A stretch of 64,000 nt of DNA. It comes from Gordonia prachuapensis (GTDB lineage: Bacteria; Actinomycetota; Actinomycetes; Mycobacteriales; Mycobacteriaceae). The translations under genes and the position numbers were made by a program. The notes beneath the pieces are model-generated. The model was not told where the DNA came from. It ran no database searches and saw only the letters and a program-made list of their open reading frames with translations. The stretch lies in assembly GCF_036350515.1 (NCBI RefSeq), contig NZ_JAZDUE010000001.1:456262-520261 (forward strand), in the 5' to 3' direction. Below are positions 24,780-32,224 of the stretch, one piece after another. Each line of letters begins with the position of its first letter. Position 1 is the stretch's first letter.

Positions 24780-25316
24780 ATGACCTTTCGCGCGGACGCG
24801 TGGTCCGACATCGACCCGACGCTCCTGCTCGGCACCGCCCGCCGGCAGGCGCAACGCGGACTCGACGAAGGAGGCATCCCGATCGGCGCGGCGCTGTTCG
24901 CGGGTGACGGCACCCTGCTGGGCGAAGGACGAAACCGCCGGGTGCAGCACGACGATCCGTCGGTCCACGGGGAGACCGACGCGTTTCGGGCTGCCGGGCG
25001 CCAGCGTGACTATGGATCGACGATCATGGTGACGACACTCGCACCGTGCTGGTACTGCAGCGGTTTGATCCGCCAATTCGGCATCGGGGCGGTGGTGATC
25101 GGCGAGAACCGTACGTTCAGCGGCGGGGAGGAGTGGCTGGCCGAACTCGGCGTACGGGTGACCATCCTCGACGACGCCCTCTGCACATCGATGATGACCG
25201 AGTTCATCGCGGCCCATCCCTCGCTGTGGCATGAGGACATCGGCGTCGCCGACACGCCGACCAGCACCCCGACCAGCCCGACCCCGTCAGACCCGATCCG
25301 GAGCGCGAATTCATGA
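24780..25316 (+). CDS. cytosine deaminase, yeast FCY1 type
   Basis: The zinc site of the CDA fold is complete: 'SVHGETDAF' (His and catalytic Glu) and 'LAPCWYCSGLI' (two Cys). The region 'VVIGENRTFSGGEEWLAELGVRVTILDDALCTSMMTEFIAAHPSLWHEDIG' follows yeast Fcy1 closely, including the WxEDIG end that closes over cytosine. The product is thus a small fungal-type cytosine deaminase (cytosine to uracil and ammonia) rather than the larger amidohydrolase type. ATG 24780 gives 178 aa; the frame extends to 24705 through the putative operator region. A Thr/Pro/Ser tail precedes the four-base overlap with the oxygenase gene. Confidence 0.88.
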   Translation: MTFRADAWSDIDPTLLLGTARRQAQRGLDEGGIPIGAALFAGDGTLLGEGRNRRVQHDDPSVHGETDAFRAAGRQRDYGSTIMVTTLAPCWYCSGLIRQFGIGAVVIGENRTFSGGEEWLAELGVRVTILDDALCTSMMTEFIAAHPSLWHEDIGVADTPTSTPTSPTPSDPIRSANS

Positions 25317-26284
25317 CCGACAGTCCGATTCTCACCGTCGACCTACGCGACTGGCGCGCGGGTGGTTCCGCCGCCGACCGGGTGTGCGCAGCCGTCGATG
25401 AGTCCTTGCAGCAGGCGGGCTTCCTGCTGGTCCGAGGTCATGGCGTCGATCCCGCACTGTCGGCGGGCCTGCGCCACGCGGCCCGCGAGTTCTTCGCCCT
25501 GCCCGCCGAGGTCAAGTCCCGGTATGCCGTCGGCGTGGGTGGGCGCGGCTGGATCGGCCCGGGAATGGAGGCCAACGGCTACGCCGAGGGGACCGAGACG
25601 CCACCGGATCTCAAGGAGACCTACAACTGCGGCGCACAGACCCCGGTCGGCGACCGGGAGGTCGACGACTACTGGTTCGCCCCGGACGTCTGGCCGACGG
25701 AGTCGCCCGAACTGCGCGCGCTGTTCACCGCGTGGACCACCCAGGTGAAGGCGCTGTCGGACGAGTTGCTCGCCCTGATGTCGGCGTCGCTGGGATTCAC
25801 CGGAGACGCGAACCCGTTTCGTGACCTCGCCGGCAACTCGACCTGGACGTCCAACATCAACCACTACCCGCCGATGGCGGTGGTGGGTGATCCCGAGCCC
25901 GGTCAGTTCCGCATCGGGCCGCACACCGATTTCGGCACGGTGACCGTTCTGGACCGCGAACCCGGCGCCGGCGGACTGCAGGTCTACAGCGCCGAGTCCG
26001 GGTGGGCGGACGCCCCGTACGAGCCCGACGCGCTCACCATCAACATCGGTGATCTGCTCGAGTACTGGTCGGGTGGCCGATGGCCGGCGGGACGGCATCG
26101 CGTGCTGCCGCCGCAACCCGATGCGCCCGAAGAGGATCTGGTGTCGTTGATCTTTTTCTACGAGCTCGACCACGATGCGGTCGTGTCGCCGATTTCTCCG
26201 CCGCTGGCGCGACGTTCCGGGCTACCGCCGGTGGTCTCGGGAGACTTCATCAAGGAACGGCTCGACGCCATTTCCGTCGGGTGA
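25313..26284 (+). CDS. isopenicillin-N-synthase-like Fe(II) oxygenase
   Basis: The 323-aa protein has the DIOX_N domain ('LQQAGFLLVRGHGVDPALSAGLRHAAREFFALPAEVKSRYAV') and the jelly-roll core with the iron triad His204-x-Asp206 ('RIGPHTDFGTVTVL') and His262 ('PAGRHRVLPP'). The RxS motif that normally binds the 2-oxoglutarate carboxylate reads L276-V-S278 ('DLVSLIFFYE'), so the usual cosubstrate arginine is missing. It overlaps the deaminase gene by four bases (ATGA), so the two enzymes probably act on related compounds, possibly pyrimidine bases as fungal thymine 7-hydroxylase does. The reaction is not known. Confidence 0.86.
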   Translation: MTDSPILTVDLRDWRAGGSAADRVCAAVDESLQQAGFLLVRGHGVDPALSAGLRHAAREFFALPAEVKSRYAVGVGGRGWIGPGMEANGYAEGTETPPDLKETYNCGAQTPVGDREVDDYWFAPDVWPTESPELRALFTAWTTQVKALSDELLALMSASLGFTGDANPFRDLAGNSTWTSNINHYPPMAVVGDPEPGQFRIGPHTDFGTVTVLDREPGAGGLQVYSAESGWADAPYEPDALTINIGDLLEYWSGGRWPAGRHRVLPPQPDAPEEDLVSLIFFYELDHDAVVSPISPPLARRSGLPPVVSGDFIKERLDAISVG

Positions 26285-26321
26285 AGTCGGCCGCCGGTCT
26301 CAGCACGCGGCGTCGCGCCGC

Positions 26322-26510
26322 TCACCACCACCCGGTTGCCGCGAGGACGACGACGGCGGCGAGACACAGCATCATCACGGCGCTGCGCCACAGCAGGCCC
26401 GTGGCCGGGTTGTCGATGTGCGCCGGATCGGTGTGCCGGGCGCGGTCCTGGCTTGCGCCGTCTTCCGATGAGTCGGTGCTGATCGCATTCGGCGATTCGA
26501 TGACTGCCAT
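26322..26510 (-). CDS. small single-span membrane protein
   Basis: From ATG 26510 (after a GAGAGGACTCACGTC leader) the 62-aa product has a polar N-terminus of about 38 residues and a C-terminal span 'LLWRSAVMMLCLAAVVVLAATGWW'. It resembles many short actinobacterial tail-anchored proteins of unknown role. The frame extends to 26546 with an earlier ATG. It lies between the oxygenase (convergent) and the protease terminator. Codon bias supports it moderately. Confidence 0.55.
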   Translation of the reverse strand: MAVIESPNAISTDSSEDGASQDRARHTDPAHIDNPATGLLWRSAVMMLCLAAVVVLAATGWW

Positions 26511-26608
26511 GACGTGAGTCCTCTCGGGATGTCGTGGAAGAAGCATCGCGTCGGCCGCTTGGCTCGCACTTGGGGTCAGCTTGGGCGCGGGATGTGTCTC
26601 CGCAACGC

Positions 26609-26644
26609 AAAACGGCTCCGTCGATCAGATGATCGACGGAGCCG
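26609..26644 (-). terminator. rho-independent terminator of the HtrA-like gene
   Basis: On the minus strand a 15-base perfect stem (26613-26627 with 26630-26644, CGGCTCCGTCGATCA/TGATCGACGGAGCCG) is followed by TTTT (26612-26609). It begins 18 bases after the protease stop codon. This is the clearest intrinsic terminator in the window. Confidence 0.88.
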
Positions 26645-26661
26645 CCCCGTTCCCCGGGGTG

Positions 26662-28065
26662 TCAGGGCACGAGTCCGAAGCCGCCACCGAACGGCGACCG
26701 GGGCTGACCGGATTGGCCGCCGGATTCGGGAATCGTGGTCTGCGCCTCGTCGACGGCACTGCCCAGCGTGACCTGCTCGGTTCGGGCGTCGTCACCCGAA
26801 CCCACGGTGACGGTGATCGTGTCGCCGGGTGAATAGGTGAGGACCTGCGCCATGAGGTCGGCGTAGCTGCTGATCTTGGTGTCGCCGATCTTGGTGATGA
26901 CATCGCCTTCGGCGATCCCGGCGTCGGCCGCCGCGCCGCCGGGCTCCACGCCCGAGATCTGCGCGCCGGATTCCGAGCCGGACGTGGACGCAAGTGAACC
27001 CGTCACGCCGAGAACAGGTTTGGTGGCCTTCCCGTTCTGCAGCAGCTCGTCGCCGATCCGCTTGGCCTCGTTGACGGGGATGGCGAAACCGAGACCGTAG
27101 GCCTGCACACCGCCGGCGGCGGCCTGCCCGGTGTTGACCGCGGAGTTCACGCCGACGACCTCGCCCTGCAGGTTCACCAGCGGCCCGCCGGAGTTGCCTG
27201 GATTGATCGGGGTGTCGGTCTGCAGTCCGTTGTAAACCGTGACGGCCGAACCGCTCTCGTCCGCGGCGGTGACGGTGCGCGACAGGGCGCTGACGATGCC
27301 CGACGTCACCGTGTTGGACAGGTTCTCCGGGCTGCCGACGGCCACCACCTGCTGACCGACCTGCAGAGTGTCGGAGTCGCCGAGCGTCGCGGGGGTCAGG
27401 CCGGAGGCGCCGTCGAGCTTGATCACCGCGAGGTCGTAGGACGGCGACGTGCCGGTGATGTTCGCGGTGTAGGACTTTCCATCCCCGGTGGTGACCTGGA
27501 TGGTGCTGCCGCTGCCCGCCGCGGCGACCACGTGATTGTTGGTCAGGACGTAACCGTCCGGGGAGAGCACGATGCCGCTCCCGACGGCGGTGCCCTGGGC
27601 GGTCGCCACCTGGATGTCGGCGGTCGACTTGGAGGCGACCTGGGCGGCGTAGGTGACCGATCCCGGTTTCACGTCGGCCGCCTGCTGGGCGTTCCCCTGC
27701 TGTGAACTGAGGACGGGAACGCCTGCGGGTGCGGCGCTGTCGAGCAGGGCGCTGCCGCCGACGCCGACAGCACCGCCGAGCAGGCCGGCGATCAGTGCCG
27801 TCACGACGAGGGGCCGCGTGACCGTCCGGGACCGTGACTCCCTACCAGGCTGCGGTGCCGGACCCTGATGCGGTGCCGGACCCTGGTGGGCTGCGGGACC
27901 CTGGTGGGGTGCGGGGCCGTACAGCGGATGACCGGCCGACCACGGCTGCTGGGGCGCGGTCGGATACGCAGACTGGGCCGCGATGGGTTCGGTGGCCGGG
28001 TCGGGCTCGGCGGGGCTGTTCGAGGGTCCGCGGTCGTCGCGGCCGGAGGGATCGGATTGGTTCAC
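26662..28065 (-). CDS. membrane-anchored HtrA/PepD-type serine protease with PDZ domain
   Basis: The 467-aa protein has a disordered cytosolic N-terminus with PAPHQG-like repeats (about residues 51-74), one membrane span (84-107), a trypsin-like domain with His178 ('LTNNHVV'), Asp211 ('SYDLAVIKL') and Ser292 ('PGNSGGPL'), and a PDZ domain (about 350-435, 'AQISGVEPGGAAADAGIAEGDVITKIGD'). This is the layout of mycobacterial HtrA-like PepD proteins, which sense envelope stress through extracytoplasmic misfolded proteins. The gene stands alone with its own intrinsic terminator. Confidence 0.94.
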   Translation of the reverse strand: MNQSDPSGRDDRGPSNSPAEPDPATEPIAAQSAYPTAPQQPWSAGHPLYGPAPHQGPAAHQGPAPHQGPAPQPGRESRSRTVTRPLVVTALIAGLLGGAVGVGGSALLDSAAPAGVPVLSSQQGNAQQAADVKPGSVTYAAQVASKSTADIQVATAQGTAVGSGIVLSPDGYVLTNNHVVAAAGSGSTIQVTTGDGKSYTANITGTSPSYDLAVIKLDGASGLTPATLGDSDTLQVGQQVVAVGSPENLSNTVTSGIVSALSRTVTAADESGSAVTVYNGLQTDTPINPGNSGGPLVNLQGEVVGVNSAVNTGQAAAGGVQAYGLGFAIPVNEAKRIGDELLQNGKATKPVLGVTGSLASTSGSESGAQISGVEPGGAAADAGIAEGDVITKIGDTKISSYADLMAQVLTYSPGDTITVTVGSGDDARTEQVTLGSAVDEAQTTIPESGGQSGQPRSPFGGGFGLVP

Positions 28066-28161
28066 GACACCACGATGCCGATGAAGGTTGAGAAGAACTC
28101 AAGAGGCGGGCTCCGGATTCGCTGACAGTTTCCTGCGTCGGATCTCAGCGAAATCCGAAGT

Positions 28162-28758
28162 TCAGCGCAGCACGAGTGCGACGGTGCGGTAGACCACCGC
28201 GTCCAGGTCGTCGCCGAGTGTGCCCGTCAGCCACTGCTGTGCGAGCTCGGCCATCGCCCCGGTGAACATCGCGGCACCGGTGCGCAACGTCAGTGGATCC
28301 GGGGCCGGCCGGGCGGACGCGGTCTCGGCGAGCACGAGATCCATCAGCAGGTCCTGCGTAGCCGCACGCCGGGCGGCCAACACGGGGTGTGCACGGCCTT
28401 CGGTGAACAGGATTCGTCCGCATCGGGGATCGTCGGAGGCGAAACCGAGGACCGCCCGGACGCCTTCCGACGTTCGTGTGCGAACAGACGAACCGGCCGA
28501 CGACATCGCCTCGCTGACACGGACGGCGAGCCGTTCGGCGACCATGTCGTACACGGCACCGAGTAGTTCGTCGGTGTCGGTGAAACTCTCGTAGAAGTAC
28601 CGGGTGTTCAACCCTGATTCACGACAGACCGACCGTACCGATATCCCGGCGGCGCCCGCGGCGCCGAACACCTCGAACGCGGCGTCGATCAACAGCCCCC
28701 TCCGCTCGGTGCGGCGATCGGTGAGTGGCACACCTGCCCAGCGGGTCGGACTCGACAT
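28162..28758 (-). CDS. TetR family transcriptional regulator
   Basis: ATG 28758 gives a 198-aa protein. The DNA-binding domain is 'RRGLLIDAAFEVFGAAGAAGISVRSVCRESGLNTRYFYESFTDTDELLGAVYD', with the standard TetR helix-turn-helix. The remainder is an all-helical ligand and dimer domain. It is divergent from the MpaB-type oxygenase gene with 116 bases between; a near-perfect 20-base palindrome (28801-28820) in that gap is its likely operator. The frame runs on upstream to 28932 without family similarity. Confidence 0.92.
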   Translation of the reverse strand: MSSPTRWAGVPLTDRRTERRGLLIDAAFEVFGAAGAAGISVRSVCRESGLNTRYFYESFTDTDELLGAVYDMVAERLAVRVSEAMSSAGSSVRTRTSEGVRAVLGFASDDPRCGRILFTEGRAHPVLAARRAATQDLLMDLVLAETASARPAPDPLTLRTGAAMFTGAMAELAQQWLTGTLGDDLDAVVYRTVALVLR

Positions 28759-28800
28759 CGACCCAGCGTACGACGAGGTCAGCAAGATGGAAACCAAAGT

Positions 28801-28820
28801 CTGGTCACGGCCGTCACCAG
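28801..28820. promoter_or_regulatory. candidate TetR operator between regulator and mpaB-like gene
   Basis: CTGGTCACGG/CCGTCACCAG is a 20-base palindrome with one mismatched pair (9 of 10 matching). A TATGCT at 28825-28830 could be the -10 of the oxygenase gene, so the operator would cover the spacer and -35 area. Confidence 0.6.
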
Positions 28821-28874
28821 AATCTATGCTGGAGTCATCGAGTTCACGCCATCGACACACGAAAGGACCGGGAC

Positions 28875-29909
28875 ATGCCATTGACATTGGGCGCACCATC
28901 GATCCCGAACGTGCTGCCGTTTCCGCTGCCACACCAGTTGATGGGGATGTGGCTCAACGGCCGCTTCGACGATGCGGTGCGTGCGAAGTTCTTTCGCGGC
29001 ATGGAGTTCGGTGAGCCCGAAGGTGACCCCGGATGGTTCGGCCCGGACAGTGCCACGTGGTACGTCCACGCGCACACGCCGACGCTGATCTTCGGGTTGC
29101 AGTGCGCCTCGTACCTGGAGCGCCTCGACCCGAGCATCTTCTGGATGGGTGTCCATCATTCGCGTCTGGTGGAGAAGTCGGACGACGGCGAGCCGACCGG
29201 CCGCATCGACCCTGCCGGTGCGGCGGTCCGCCTGGGACACTCGTTGGCGTTCTTCATCGGTACCGCGTACGGCTCGACCGACACGGCCGAGAAGTTGGCG
29301 CGGACGGTGCGGGCGATGCACCACACCATCAAGGGCACTCGCCCCGACGGACTCGCCTATGACGCCGATGATCCTGACTGGCTGCGATGGAACTATGCGA
29401 CGGTCGTGTGGGGGATCGCCACCGCGCACGAGATCTACCACCCGCGACCGCTGCGTGGCGATGCACTCGACCGCTACTACGCCGAGTTCGTCCGGGTGGG
29501 CCACGCACTCGGCGGCACCGACCTGCCGGCCACCAAGGCGGAGACCCTGGCATGCCTGGAGGAGTACCTGCCCAGACTTGCTCTGACACATGGCAATGCG
29601 ATTGCCACGGGCATCAACCTGACCAACCCGGCGCAGGGGGCGGTGGATTGGGCGATCCGCGACACGATGCCGGAGTGGGCGGCCCAGCTCGTGATGCATC
29701 GCCCGCCGAACCCGATCGAACGTCGGGCGCGGCGCAGTGTGGTGTGGAGTGCGTTGAACGGTCTTCAGACGAGTATGGGGGAGCTGCCCGAGTTCGCCGC
29801 GGCCCGCGCCCGCGTCGCCGGCGGTGTCGCCGTCGCGCACACCGAGCCGCAGTACGTCGTCGGCACCGATCCCGCCCTGGACCGAGCGGAGGTCGAGGCC
29901 GCCCTCTGA
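28875..29909 (+). CDS. MpaB/DUF2236 (latex-clearing-protein-like) oxygenase family protein
   Basis: The 344-aa product, started at ATG 28875 after GAAAGGACCGGGAC, is an all-helical protein with family features: 'QLMGMWLNGRFDDAVRAKFFRGMEF', 'RLGHSLAFFIGTAYGSTDTAEKLARTVRAMHHTIKGTRPDG' and 'WNYATVVWGIATAHEIY'. The Lys/His in these helices correspond to the haem-proximal region in the rubber oxygenase Lcp. The DUF2236 family includes Lcp and fungal MpaB; many members bind haem b. The substrate is unknown. The divergent TetR probably controls it. Confidence 0.85.
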   Translation: MPLTLGAPSIPNVLPFPLPHQLMGMWLNGRFDDAVRAKFFRGMEFGEPEGDPGWFGPDSATWYVHAHTPTLIFGLQCASYLERLDPSIFWMGVHHSRLVEKSDDGEPTGRIDPAGAAVRLGHSLAFFIGTAYGSTDTAEKLARTVRAMHHTIKGTRPDGLAYDADDPDWLRWNYATVVWGIATAHEIYHPRPLRGDALDRYYAEFVRVGHALGGTDLPATKAETLACLEEYLPRLALTHGNAIATGINLTNPAQGAVDWAIRDTMPEWAAQLVMHRPPNPIERRARRSVVWSALNGLQTSMGELPEFAAARARVAGGVAVAHTEPQYVVGTDPALDRAEVEAAL

Positions 29910-29942
29910 TCGCCCTCAACCGCCGGCCGCCCCCACCACCGC

Positions 29943-30134
29943 TGGTCGAGTAGCCGCGAGCCGCTAGGCGAGCGGCGTATCGAGACCTTCTCGGCTGCAC
30001 GGGATCTCGATACGCGACTCGCCTAGCGGCTCGCCGCTACTCGATCAACGGAGGGACACGGGATCTCGATCAGCGGAGGGACACGGGATCTCGATACGCG
30101 ACTCGCGTAGCGGCTCGTCGCTACTCGATCAGCG
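29943..30134. repeat. cluster of REP-like palindromic repeats
   Basis: One copy in forward orientation (29943-29987, GGTCGAGTAGCCGCGAGCCG...) faces two in reverse (30001-30049 and about 30085-30132, ...CGCCTAGCGGCTCGCCGCTACTCGATC). Between them is a tandem duplication of about 25 bases (TCGATCA[A/G]CGGAGGGACACGGGA). Each unit can fold on GCCGCT/AGCGGC. The cluster sits between two convergent genes. A further copy is at 53641-53690. Confidence 0.9.
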
Positions 30135-30169
30135 GGAGGTACGGTGCGCTGCCGATCAACGGGACGGTG

Positions 30170-30874
30170 TCAGCGCCGCACGGCGATCTCCTCGCCGAGT
30201 CGGAAACCGGACGCCAACGGTAGGTCGTCGCCGCTCCAGAAACGTCCCGGATCGAACCAGCTGGAGTCCTTGGACGCGTCGAGCAGACCCATGTCCGTGT
30301 AGGTGATCGCCACGACCTCGGCGCAGTACGCCGATTCGAGACCGGCGTCGTGGGCGTGTCGGCGCGCGCGCCGGTCGCGGGCGAGCCGGTCGAGATACGG
30401 GACGCCGCGGACCACGTCGACACTGTTGGGCAGCCGACCCCGAAACCACCGCCCCGCCAAGCGTGCGGTCGCCGGGAACGGCGTCCCGTCCAGGCGGGCG
30501 ATCACCTTCAACAGGCTGTCCTCCTGCGCGACGGACACCTCGGGGGTGAGCTGGCGCAGCCAGCAGTCCTGGTCGTAGCGGTCCATCCACTGCCGGACCG
30601 CTTCGCGCGCATCGTGTAACTGAACGCCGCGGTGGTTGCTGCCGGTCCAGACGTCGGTGAGCTTGTCACCGAGCTCGGCGTGCCACAGCAGGGGCGGCAG
30701 GTCATCGATGGCGACGGTCATCGCCACGTGGTTGACGGGCGCGTTGGTGAGGGTGCGGATGGCCCGGTCCGGTCCGGAGCGCCCGCGGAACAGCCACACG
30801 TCGCCGGTGCGCGTCACGTCCAGGGCCTCGTCGAGATCGATCCCGCGGTCGCCCAACTCGTCGTCTGTGCGCAC
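30170..30874 (-). CDS. YiiX-like permuted NlpC/P60 (papain-fold) protein
   Basis: The 234-aa protein opens the fold with 'GDVWLFRG' (24-31), followed by His49 in 'VNHVAMTVAI', and places the candidate nucleophile Cys184 near the C-terminus in 'SAYCAEVVAITYTDMGL'. His before Cys is the circularly permuted order seen in YiiX/YaeF and LRAT-type hydrolases. These act on peptidoglycan peptides, amides or thioesters of lipids. No signal peptide is visible, so a cytosolic acyl or amide substrate is as likely as the cell wall. It is convergent with mpaB across the REP cluster. Confidence 0.68.
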   Translation of the reverse strand: MRTDDELGDRGIDLDEALDVTRTGDVWLFRGRSGPDRAIRTLTNAPVNHVAMTVAIDDLPPLLWHAELGDKLTDVWTGSNHRGVQLHDAREAVRQWMDRYDQDCWLRQLTPEVSVAQEDSLLKVIARLDGTPFPATARLAGRWFRGRLPNSVDVVRGVPYLDRLARDRRARRHAHDAGLESAYCAEVVAITYTDMGLLDASKDSSWFDPGRFWSGDDLPLASGFRLGEEIAVRR

Positions 30875-30908
30875 CAGAGCAGACTAGACGAGCCACTATC
30901 CTCGAGCC

Positions 30909-31088
30909 ATGCGCAACGCGTGGAAGTGGTTGGGACTCGCCGGTGCGGTCGGCGTCGCGGCGGGTGGTGTGCTGGTGGCCCGTGATCAGCGTCAGCGCAA
31001 CGCCTACAGCGCCGACGACGTCCGTGAACGACTGCACCGACGCCACGAACAGGCGCAGGCCGCAGACGCCGCGGACCCACCGTCGTGA
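30909..31088 (+). CDS. 59-residue single-span protein upstream of PHP gene
   Basis: ATG 30909 gives 'MRNAWKWLGLAGAVGVAAGG' and a membrane span that ends at 'VLVARDQRQRN', followed by a charged, helical tail ending 'AADAADPPS'. The stop overlaps the GTG start of the PHP gene (GTGA at 31085-31088), the normal sign of a translationally coupled gene. Codon use fits. No function is recognised; a membrane-anchored helper is possible. Confidence 0.75.
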   Translation: MRNAWKWLGLAGAVGVAAGGVLVARDQRQRNAYSADDVRERLHRRHEQAQAADAADPPS

Positions 31089-32134
31089 GGAGCCTGCCCG
31101 AGCTCACCGCACCGGTCGACCCGGTGGCCGCGCTGACCCGCATCGCGTGGCTGCTCGAGCGTGACCGGCAGAGCACCTATCGGGTCGAGGCGTTCCGGAA
31201 GGCGGCCCGCGCCGCAGGCGAGGTCGGCGACGACGAGCTGCGGCGTCGCGCGTCGGCGCGCACGCTCACCGACATCCGAGGTGTCGGCAAGAGCACCGCA
31301 GCGGTGATCGCCGAGGCGGTGGCCGGTGAGGTACCGGGATATCTGCAGCAACTCCAGGACACCGCGCCGGCATCGCTCGCCGAGGGCGGTGACGACCTGT
31401 ATGCGGCGCTGCGTGGTGACCTGCATGCGCACACCGACTGGAGCGACGGTGGCGCGTCCTTGGACGAGATGGCCTCCGCGGCAGCAGTGCTCGGCCAGGA
31501 GTGGCTCGCGATCACCGACCACTCGCCGCGGTTGACCGTGGCCAACGGACTCAGCGAGGAACGCCTGACCCGCCAGCTCGACGAGATCGCGACCCTGAAT
31601 GATCTGCTCGGCGACGAACTCCGGGTGCTCACCGGGATCGAGGTGGACATCCTCGACGACGGGACCCTGGACCAGACCGACGTCATGCTCGACCGCCTCG
31701 ACGTCGTCACCGCCTCGGTGCACTCGAAGCTCCGGATGGACTCGGCCCCGATGACGCGTCGGATGGTCGCCGCCGTGTGCGACCCGCGGGTCAACGTGCT
31801 CGGCCACTGCACCGGCAGGCGCGTGGTGCGGGGCCGGGGCGCTCGGCCGCCGTCGCAGTTCGACGCCCGCGAGGTATTCAGCGCCTGTGCCGAGCACGGC
31901 ACCGCGGTGGAGATCAATTCCAGGCCGGAACGGGTGGATCCGCCCGACGAGCTGATCGAACTGGCCCGCGACCTCGGGTGCCTCTTCGCGATCGACTCCG
32001 ACGCCCATGCACCCGGTCAACTGGACTTCAAGGCGCTCGGCGCGCACCGCGCCGAAGAGTTCGGGATCGAGCCTGAGCGCATCGTCACCACCTGGACCGT
32101 CGACCGCGTGATCGACTGGGCCGCAGGTACATGA
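31085..32134 (+). CDS. PHP-domain phosphoesterase with N-terminal helix-hairpin-helix
   Basis: The 349-aa product combines an N-terminal PolX-like helical region ('IAWLLERDRQSTYRVEAFRKAARA', 'LTDIRGVGKSTAAVIAEA', a helix-hairpin-helix) with a PHP domain from about residue 112: 'LRGDLHAHTDWSDG', 'WLAITDHSPRL', 'LTGIEVDILDDG', 'ASVHSKLRMD', 'VLGHCTGR' and 'AIDSDAHAPGQLDF' supply the nine metal ligands. This is the DNA polymerase X C-terminal half without the polymerase. Actinobacterial relatives may act in DNA repair or as histidinol-phosphatase-like enzymes. It is coupled to the small membrane protein gene upstream. Confidence 0.88.
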   Translation: MRSLPELTAPVDPVAALTRIAWLLERDRQSTYRVEAFRKAARAAGEVGDDELRRRASARTLTDIRGVGKSTAAVIAEAVAGEVPGYLQQLQDTAPASLAEGGDDLYAALRGDLHAHTDWSDGGASLDEMASAAAVLGQEWLAITDHSPRLTVANGLSEERLTRQLDEIATLNDLLGDELRVLTGIEVDILDDGTLDQTDVMLDRLDVVTASVHSKLRMDSAPMTRRMVAAVCDPRVNVLGHCTGRRVVRGRGARPPSQFDAREVFSACAEHGTAVEINSRPERVDPPDELIELARDLGCLFAIDSDAHAPGQLDFKALGAHRAEEFGIEPERIVTTWTVDRVIDWAAGT

Positions 32135-32224
32135 CAGCCGACCGGCGGGTCCTGGGAGAATGGGCCCGCCGGTCGGCGTGTGCGCTCTACAGAGGTCGGT
32201 CGGTGACCGACCCGAGTTCTCGGT

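Noticed and set aside
29943..30134. REP cluster as an attachment site or origin
   Set aside because: There is no adjacent integrase, tRNA or DnaA-box cluster; the location between convergent genes and the separate copy at 53641 fit REP elements better.
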